A DNA stretch of 5,478 bases from Paracoccaceae bacterium (GTDB lineage: Bacteria; Pseudomonadota; Alphaproteobacteria; Rhodobacterales; Rhodobacteraceae): the NCBI GenBank assembly GCA_007131945.1, contig SLPP01000152.1, positions 1-5,478 of the forward strand. Reading direction: 5' to 3'. Shown here one piece after another: positions 1 through 5,478 of this stretch (position 1 is its first letter; every line of letters begins with the position of its first letter). The notes beneath the pieces were generated by a model. The model was given only the letters and a program-made list of their open reading frames with translations. It was not told the DNA's origin and did no database searches. The position numbers were made by a program, and so were the translations under genes.

Positions 1-383
1 AGCATCCTGCACAGCCCCTCGGCCATGTAGAGGTCCGAGGGGAAGTTGCCGGTATCGGACAGGATCACCCGCCGGTCCGGCCGCATCTCCACGGCCGAGG
101 CCAGCGCCTGGAAGACCTTGATCGAGAGCGTGTCGCCCATCACCACATGGCCAGCCTCGGCGCCGATCAGCCGCGCGATCCGGTCGCCGATCCGCGCCGG
201 CATCTCCATCCACGCCGCCCGGTTCCAGCCGGTGATCAGCATCTGCCCCCATTCGTCGGTGACGGTGCGCGCCAGCCGTTCGTTGACGGCGCGGGGCAGC
301 GGACCCAGCGAATTGCCGTCGAGATAGACGACGCCCTCGGGCAGGTCGAAAAGCGCGCGGGTGCGGGCGAAATCGGTTGGCAT
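1..383 (-). CDS. kynU: Kynureninase, N-terminal 127 residues (gene cut by left window edge)
   Basis: Kynureninase is a cytosolic PLP enzyme that hydrolyses L-kynurenine to anthranilate and alanine (or 3-hydroxykynurenine to 3-hydroxyanthranilate) in tryptophan breakdown. Seen in the sequence: a frame open from the ATG at 383 to the window edge. It carries the family's N-terminal signature YLDGNSLGPLP at residues 20-30, a W-G-x5-G-W-N segment near 45-54, GDTLSIKVFQAL at 83-94 (the region that grips the PLP phosphate in characterised kynureninases) and NFPSDLYMAEGL at 113-124. Family proteins are about 400 residues, so roughly two thirds, including the PLP-binding lysine, is off the left edge. 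The ATG suits the family N-terminus, but its ribosome binding site is weak (a GCGAG stretch about 6 bases upstream). A promoter lies immediately upstream, so the gene is probably transcribed separately from mutT, 78 bases away. Family assignment is secure; substrate preference cannot be read from this part. Confidence 0.95.
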   Translation of the reverse strand, partial: MPTDFARTRALFDLPEGVVYLDGNSLGPLPRAVNERLARTVTDEWGQMLITGWNRAAWMEMPARIGDRIARLIGAEAGHVVMGDTLSIKVFQALASAVEMRPDRRVILSDTGNFPSDLYMAEGLCRM

Positions 384-410
384 GGCGGACTCGCTTTCGG
401 GAACGGTGGC

Positions 411-439
411 AGGATAGCGTCGGAAGGCAATTATTTCAA
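411..439 (-). promoter_or_regulatory. Putative sigma70-type promoter for kynU
   Basis: Read on the minus strand, TTGAAA (434-439; 5 of 6 matches to the -35 consensus) is followed after exactly 17 bases by TATCCT (411-416; 4 of 6 matches to the -10 consensus). Transcription would begin near 404, leaving a leader of about 20 bases before the kynU ATG. The segment is an AT-rich island in otherwise very GC-rich DNA, which supports a control role. The promoter call is inference from motif and spacing. Confidence 0.6.
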
Positions 440-449
440 GCTTGAATTA
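432..449. promoter_or_regulatory. Imperfect palindrome overlapping the kynU -35 box; candidate operator
   Basis: A perfect 12-bp palindrome, TTCAAGCTTGAA (435-446), extends to 18 bp with one mismatched pair (434/447) between flanking TA and TA (432-433, 448-449). It covers the proposed kynU -35 hexamer at 434-439, the classic position for a repressor site or for regulated RNA polymerase access. Kynurenine genes in other proteobacteria can be controlled by Lrp/AsnC-family regulators such as KynR, but this site does not clearly match an Lrp consensus and the binding protein is unknown. Confidence 0.4.
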
Positions 450-461
450 TCCATGCTGTGC

Positions 462-929
462 TCACAGCCAGTCGCGCAGGATCGGGATCAGCGGCAGATC
501 GGCGGGCGGCATCGGGTAGTCGCGCAGATCGGCCGGGCGGACCCAGCGCAGGGCCTGGCCCTCGCGCGACTGCGGCATGCCCTGCCATTTGCGGCAGGCA
601 AAAAGCGGCATCAGCAGGTGGAAGTCGGGGTAGGCGTGGCTGGCGAAGGTCAGCGGCGCAAGGCAGGATTCCCATGTGTCGATGCCCAGTTCCTCGTGCA
701 GTTCGCGAATGAGCGCCGCCTCGGGCGTCTCGCCGGGCTCGACCTTGCCGCCGGGAAACTCCCACAGCCCGGCCATCGACTTGCCCTCGGGCCGCTGCGC
801 CAGCAGCACGCGGCCATCGGCGTCGATCAGCGCCACGGCGGCAACCAGCACGACCTTCACGCCGGGCACCGCGCGCTCGGGCACCGTCCCGCGCGCCTCA
901 GGAGCGGTAGTCGGCATTGATCTCGACAT
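462..929 (-). CDS. mutT: MutT-type Nudix hydrolase (8-oxo-dGTP diphosphatase)
   Basis: Members hydrolyse oxidised nucleotides such as 8-oxo-dGTP to the monophosphate in the cytosol, preventing their misincorporation into DNA. Seen: a full Nudix box at residues 61-83 of the 155-residue frame (G61, E67, R75-E76-L77, E79-E80, G82-I83), preceded by LWEFPGGK, the usual MutT wording, and an intact short C-terminal half ending PLIPILRDWL. The start is uncertain. The listed ATG at 929 overlaps the end of argJ by 32 bases and adds about 23 residues that do not look like the family. By comparison with E. coli MutT (129 residues, beginning MKKLQIAVGII), the homologous start would be the GTG at 860 (VKVVLVAAVAL; 132 residues). 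A GTG at 884 has a GAGG 11 bases upstream that overlaps the argJ stop. All three starts suggest translational coupling to argJ. The Nudix fold is certain; the 8-oxo-dGTP substrate is family-based. Confidence 0.9.
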   Translation of the reverse strand: MSRSMPTTAPEARGTVPERAVPGVKVVLVAAVALIDADGRVLLAQRPEGKSMAGLWEFPGGKVEPGETPEAALIRELHEELGIDTWESCLAPLTFASHAYPDFHLLMPLFACRKWQGMPQSREGQALRWVRPADLRDYPMPPADLPLIPILRDWL

Positions 930-2226
930 AGCGATGCGTCAGGTCGCAGGTCCAGACGGTGGCGCGACCGTTGCCGAGGCCGAGATCGACGCCGATCTGC
1001 AGCTCCGGCTGCTTCATGTAGGCCGCGCCCGCCGCCTCGGCATAGCCGGGATCGACCGTGCCGTCACGCGCGACCGAGATGTCGCCGAAGCGGATCGCGA
1101 GCCGGTCGCGGTCGGCCGCGGCGCCGGACTTGCCAACCGCCATGACGATGCGGCCCCAGTTCGGATCCTCGCCGGCGATGGCGGTCTTGACCAGTGGCGA
1201 ATTGGCGATGGCCAGCGCGCAGCGTTTCGCATCCGCCGCATCCGCCGCCCCGGTCACCGCGATCTCGACGAATTTCGTCGCCCCCTCGCCGTCGCGCACG
1301 ACCTGGTGGGCGAGGTCCAGCATCACCCCGTGCAACGCCTTCGCAAAGGCCTTCGCCCCGGCCGAGCGCATGTCGGTCAGCCGCGCCCCGCCCTGCCCGG
1401 TCGCCGCCAGAAGCAGCGTGTCCGAGGTCGAGGTGTCGCTGTCCACCGTGATGCAGTTGAAGGTCCGGTCGGTCAGGCGGCGGAGCATCGACTGCAGCGG
1501 CTTCTGCGCGATCGCCGCATCGGTGAAGATATAGACCAGCATCGTCGCCATGTCGGGCGCGATCATGCCCGAGCCCTTGGCGATGCCGGCGATGCGCACC
1601 GGCTTTCCGTCGACCTCGATCTCGGCGGCGGCGCCCTTGGGGAAGGTGTCGGTGGTCATGATCGCGCGCGCGGCCTGCGGCAGCGCCCCGGGCGACAGGC
1701 CGGCGATCAGCTCGTCGAGCTTCGCCGCGATGCGCGCCTGCGGCAAGGGCTCGCCGATCACCCCGGTCGAGGCGGTGAAGACGCGCGCCGGCGGCAGGCC
1801 GAGCTTCGCGGCGAGCCCCTCGCAGAGCGCCGCGACCGCGTCGGCGCCACGGGCGCCGGTGAAGGCGTTGGAATTGCCCGAATTGACCAGGATCGCCGCG
1901 CCGGTATCGGCCCCCGCGGCGGCGATCTTCGCCTCGCAGTCGCGCACCGCCGCCGAGCGGGTCTGCGAGCGGGTGAAGGTGCCGGCGACCGTCGTGCCCG
2001 GCGCCAGCCGCGCCAGCATCACGTCGAGCCGGTCGGGATAGCGCACCCCGGCGGCGACCGCGGCGAACTCGGCCCCGGCGATCACCGGCAGGTCGGGAAA
2101 GGCGGCGGGCGCCAGCGGCGAGACGCGCGGCGCCTCGGCGCGCGAGGTCGCGGCCTCGAGCCGGCTGCGCAGCGTCTTCGCCTCGGCCTTCCATTTCTTC
2201 GCCTTGGCCTTGTGCTTGTTCGCCAT
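898..2226 (-). CDS. argJ: Bifunctional ornithine acetyltransferase / N-acetylglutamate synthase ArgJ
   Basis: ArgJ moves the acetyl group from N-acetylornithine to glutamate, recycling acetyl in arginine biosynthesis; some members also make N-acetylglutamate from acetyl-CoA. The proenzyme cuts itself into alpha and beta chains. Seen in the 442-residue product: the conserved N-terminal VSPLAPAAFPDLPVIAG, AGTFTRSQTRSAAV, ILVNSGNSNAFTG, TASTGVIGEPLP with the oxyanion Thr154-Gly155, the self-cleavage motif KGSGMIAPDMATML with nucleophile Thr228, NCITVDSDTSTSD, GEGATKFVEI, SPLVKTAIAGEDPNWGRI, and the usual C-terminus WTCDLTHRYVEINADYRS. I chose the ATG at 2226 because a GGGGG stretch (2232-2236) lies 5 bases upstream; a GTG at 2238 would add four residues but sits over that site. 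Family members are about 405-413 residues. The surplus is a lysine/arginine-rich segment of about 33 residues before VSPLAP. Whether the enzyme is mono- or bifunctional cannot be told from sequence. Confidence 0.96.
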   Translation of the reverse strand: MANKHKAKAKKWKAEAKTLRSRLEAATSRAEAPRVSPLAPAAFPDLPVIAGAEFAAVAAGVRYPDRLDVMLARLAPGTTVAGTFTRSQTRSAAVRDCEAKIAAAGADTGAAILVNSGNSNAFTGARGADAVAALCEGLAAKLGLPPARVFTASTGVIGEPLPQARIAAKLDELIAGLSPGALPQAARAIMTTDTFPKGAAAEIEVDGKPVRIAGIAKGSGMIAPDMATMLVYIFTDAAIAQKPLQSMLRRLTDRTFNCITVDSDTSTSDTLLLAATGQGGARLTDMRSAGAKAFAKALHGVMLDLAHQVVRDGEGATKFVEIAVTGAADAADAKRCALAIANSPLVKTAIAGEDPNWGRIVMAVGKSGAAADRDRLAIRFGDISVARDGTVDPGYAEAAGAAYMKQPELQIGVDLGLGNGRATVWTCDLTHRYVEINADYRS

Positions 2227-2231
2227 CGTTG

Positions 2232-2236
2232 CCCCC
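2232..2236 (-). promoter_or_regulatory. Ribosome binding site favouring the argJ ATG at 2226
   Basis: On the minus strand a run of five G lies 5 bases before the ATG at 2226. It is an acceptable though not canonical Shine-Dalgarno site. It overlaps the alternative GTG start at 2238-2236, which has no purine-rich stretch of its own at a useful distance. Confidence 0.4.
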
Positions 2237-2247
2237 ACGCATCGAAA

Positions 2248-2273
2248 GGCCCGCCCCCGGACGGGAGCGGGCC
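2248..2273 (-). terminator. Strong GC hairpin between the isomerase gene and argJ; possible weak terminator or attenuator
   Basis: The arms GGCCCGC (2248-2254) and GCGGGCC (2267-2273) are perfectly complementary. Inside them CCC (2256-2258) can pair with GGG (2263-2265) around a GGAC loop, giving a near-continuous 10-bp GC stem. In the minus-strand transcript it begins 23 bases after the isomerase stop codon and is followed by only three U before a C (bases 2247-2244), so it resembles a rho-independent terminator with a poor U tract. Only 21 bases separate it from the argJ start codon, too few for a promoter between them. Full termination would therefore silence argJ unless a promoter lies upstream. 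Confidence 0.5.
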
Positions 2274-2296
2274 CTGCCTGTTTACGCGCGGCGCGG

Positions 2297-3151
2297 TCAG
2301 TCGTCCAGAAGGTCGCTGCGGCCGAGGATCGCGGGGTCCATGTCGCCGGCGAGGTTCTCGATCGCGGCGGCGGCGCGCAGCTCCTCGACGAGGCCGCGGG
2401 CGGCCTCGCGCTGGATATGGTCGGCGAGATCGTCGCGCACCTCCTCGAGCGGCGGCACCTGCGCGTCGCGCCGGTCGAGCAGCTTCACCACGTGCCAGCC
2501 GAACTGCGTCTCGACCGGACCCGAGACCTCGCCGGGCTCCAGCGCCATCACCGCCGCCTCGAAGGGCTCGATCATCACGCCCTCGCCGAACCAGCCCAGA
2601 TCGCCGCCGGCCTGGGCCGAGCCGTCAACGGAGTGGTCGCGCGCCACATCGGCGAAGTCGCGCCCGGCCTCGAGCTCGGCGATCACCTCCTCGATCTCGG
2701 CCTCGCTGCGCACCAGGATATGGGCGGCATTGTACTCGGTCTCCGGCTCGCCCTCGGCGAATTCGGCTGCGAAGGCCTCGTAGGCGGCGGCGATCGCCGT
2801 GTCGCTCAGCGCCGCCTCGGCGGCCTCGGTCAGCGCGGCATTGGCGGTGAAGTTGCGCACCTCGTTCTCCAGCATGCTGCGCTGGCGCAGGTTCAGCTCG
2901 CCCGCCTTGTGCTGGTAGAGGAGCTCCTGCTCGATCAGCTGCTCGACGATGGCCGGAAACAGCGACTCGTCGGGCACCTGGCGGAACTGCGGCGGCAGCT
3001 GCTCGCGCAGCGCCAGCGCATGGGCGAGCGTGATCTCGGCCGTGCCGACGCGGGCGAGCACGGTGTCGGCCGCGGGTTCCTGCGCCTTGGCCGGCAGGGC
3101 CAGCGCGAGACCCAGCAGCGCGGCGGTGATGAAACGCGACTGTCTGCGCAT
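2297..3151 (-). CDS. Secreted parvulin-type peptidyl-prolyl cis-trans isomerase (PpiC/SurA-like)
   Basis: The 284-residue product is a predicted periplasmic foldase catalysing cis-trans isomerisation at proline bonds of exported proteins. Seen: a basic start (MRRQSR), a hydrophobic stretch at about 7-20 and an A-K-A signal peptidase I site at 21-23, giving a mature form starting QEPAAD. A helical SurA-N-like segment spans about 28-135. The rotamase domain covers about 138-228 with YNAAHILV (His144), FADVARDHSVDGSAQAGGDLGWFGEGVM and the closing GWHVVKLLDRRD (His220). The acidic tail ends SDLLDD. The ATG at 3151 is fixed by a strong AGGAGG 6 bases upstream and by the signal peptide; the frame stays open far upstream only because it runs antisense to secA. 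It is divergent from secA and 70 bases ahead of argJ. Substrates are unknown. The family call is firm; a specific symbol is not justified. Confidence 0.93.
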   Translation of the reverse strand: MRRQSRFITAALLGLALALPAKAQEPAADTVLARVGTAEITLAHALALREQLPPQFRQVPDESLFPAIVEQLIEQELLYQHKAGELNLRQRSMLENEVRNFTANAALTEAAEAALSDTAIAAAYEAFAAEFAEGEPETEYNAAHILVRSEAEIEEVIAELEAGRDFADVARDHSVDGSAQAGGDLGWFGEGVMIEPFEAAVMALEPGEVSGPVETQFGWHVVKLLDRRDAQVPPLEEVRDDLADHIQREAARGLVEELRAAAAIENLAGDMDPAILGRSDLLDD

Positions 3152-3157
3152 CCTATC

Positions 3158-3163
3158 CCTCCT
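3158..3163 (-). promoter_or_regulatory. Shine-Dalgarno site deciding the isomerase start
   Basis: AGGAGG on the minus strand lies 6 bases before the ATG at 3151. It is the strongest ribosome binding site in the window, and it rules out longer starts in the same open frame, which would run back through secA on the opposite strand. Confidence 0.8.
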
Positions 3164-3166
3164 CTG

Positions 3167-3185
3167 CGCGCCCTTCCCGGGCGCG
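3167..3185 (-). promoter_or_regulatory. GC hairpin in the leader of the isomerase mRNA
   Basis: CGCGCCC (3167-3173) and GGGCGCG (3179-3185) form a perfect 7-bp inverted repeat around a 5-base loop. In the minus-strand transcript it ends only 3 bases before the AGGAGG site. It could influence ribosome access or mRNA stability. A GC-only stem of this length can also arise by chance in such GC-rich DNA, so function is speculative. Confidence 0.3.
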
Positions 3186-3190
3186 TGCAA

Positions 3191-3219
3191 TTGACTCCCA
3201 GGGGGCCCGCCCTTACATC
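3191..3219 (+). promoter_or_regulatory. Tentative secA promoter
   Basis: TTGACT (3191-3196; 5 of 6 matches to the -35 consensus) is followed by TTACAT at 3213 after 16 bases or TACATC at 3214 after 17 bases. Either -10 matches only 3 of 6 positions. Transcription would start near 3225, leaving a secA leader of about 110 bases. The good -35 hexamer is the main support. Confidence 0.35.
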
Positions 3220-3260
3220 GCTGGCTGACTTTCGGCTGGCGGTCGACCCGGTTCGCCCCG

Positions 3261-3289
3261 CTTGTAGGCGCCCGCCCGCCAGCCCACAA
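3261..3289 (-). promoter_or_regulatory. Tentative promoter for the isomerase gene
   Basis: On the minus strand TTGTGG (3284-3289; 3 of 6 matches) and TACAAG (3261-3266; 4 of 6 matches) are separated by exactly 17 bases. Transcription would begin near 3254, with a leader of about 100 bases that contains the hairpin next to the ribosome binding site. The motif match is modest, so this is a candidate only. Confidence 0.25.
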
Positions 3290-3314
3290 CCCCCGGAACG
3301 TGGTTGAGACGTTC

Positions 3315-3337
3315 ATGCGATTGCGAGCGGAGAAGCG

Positions 3338-3359
<22 letters not shown>
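3315..3359 (+). other. Short reading frame of 14 codons overlapping the secA start
   Basis: ATG at 3315 opens a frame encoding [14 protein letters not shown] and stopping at TGA 3357-3359, out of frame with secA and spanning its start codon at 3338. The same frame could begin at GTG 3300, giving 19 residues. Only a weak GAGA lies upstream of the ATG. If translated, ribosomes would terminate 19 bases inside secA, which could couple to or interfere with secA initiation. It may be chance. Confidence 0.2.
3329..3332 (+). promoter_or_regulatory. Ribosome binding site of secA
   Basis: GGAG followed by 5 bases precedes the ATG at 3338. This supports that start over the out-of-frame ATG at 3315, and the resulting N-terminus ([13 protein letters not shown]) is a normal SecA beginning. 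Confidence 0.65.

Positions 3360-5478
<2,119 letters not shown>

Larger units (their letters stand above)
3152..3337. promoter_or_regulatory. Divergent control region between the isomerase gene and secA
   Basis: This 186-base gap is the longest non-coding stretch in the window and must hold the 5' signals of both divergent genes. It contains two tentative promoters (described separately), a leader hairpin on the isomerase side and a short reading frame on the secA side. The two promoter candidates are arranged so that each would lie in the other gene's leader region. I see no tRNA, riboswitch or clear regulator site in it. Confidence 0.6.

Noticed and set aside
432..449. Reading the AT-rich palindrome as a mutT terminator
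   Set aside because: The palindrome has no loop spacing and a weak AT stem, with no U run after it on the minus strand. Its overlap with the kynU -35 box makes an operator more likely.
1064..2242. A 392-codon minus-strand frame within argJ
   Set aside because: It is an out-of-frame reading of argJ with repetitive R/A/G/D composition, while the correct frame contains every ArgJ motif.
676..2850. A 724-codon plus-strand open frame across mutT, argJ and the isomerase gene
   Set aside because: It is antisense to three well-recognised genes, has Arg/Pro/Gly-rich low-complexity wording and shows no domain; open only because stops are rare in this GC-rich DNA.
3304..3332. TTGAGA (3304-3309) as a -35 box for secA
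   Set aside because: A -10 at normal spacing would fall at about 3327 on the ribosome binding site, with no matching hexamer and no room for a leader.

Overview
The window reads as ordinary, GC-rich chromosomal DNA from an alphaproteobacterium, most likely of the Rhodobacterales/Paracoccaceae type. That placement is inferred from the strong G/C bias at third codon positions and from the wording of the SecA, ArgJ and MutT proteins; no rRNA or other formal marker is present. There are five protein genes, four on the minus strand and one on the plus strand. I see no mobile element, CRISPR array, tRNA, rRNA or phage gene. No gene-free stretch exceeds 186 bases.

Layout from left to right. Bases 1-383 (minus) hold the first 127 codons of kynureninase (kynU); the rest lies off the left edge. 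Bases 384-461 form a short AT-rich gap with a good sigma70-type promoter for kynU and an 18-bp imperfect palindrome lying over its -35 box. Bases 462-929 (minus) encode a MutT-type Nudix hydrolase. Its longest reading frame overlaps the end of argJ (898-2226, minus), which encodes the autoprocessing ornithine/glutamate acetyltransferase and carries an unusual lysine-rich N-terminal extension. A 70-base gap with a strong GC hairpin separates argJ from a secreted parvulin-type peptidyl-prolyl isomerase (2297-3151, minus). A 186-base divergent control region follows. secA (from 3338, plus) then runs off the right edge with 713 complete codons present.

The isomerase, argJ and mutT are closely packed on one strand and probably form one transcription unit, with the hairpin as a possible partial terminator or RNA-processing element. 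kynU appears to have its own promoter. The functional link most easily read from the layout is at the divergent pair. SecA is the motor that pushes unfolded proteins through SecYEG, and the isomerase has a Sec signal peptide and a foldase domain that would act on proteins after export. argJ (arginine biosynthesis), mutT (nucleotide-pool cleaning) and kynU (tryptophan catabolism) show no evident joint function.

I found no undescribed biological system here. The items most worth checking are small: the palindrome over the kynU promoter, the intercistronic hairpin, the ArgJ extension, and a short reading frame that overlaps the secA start codon.
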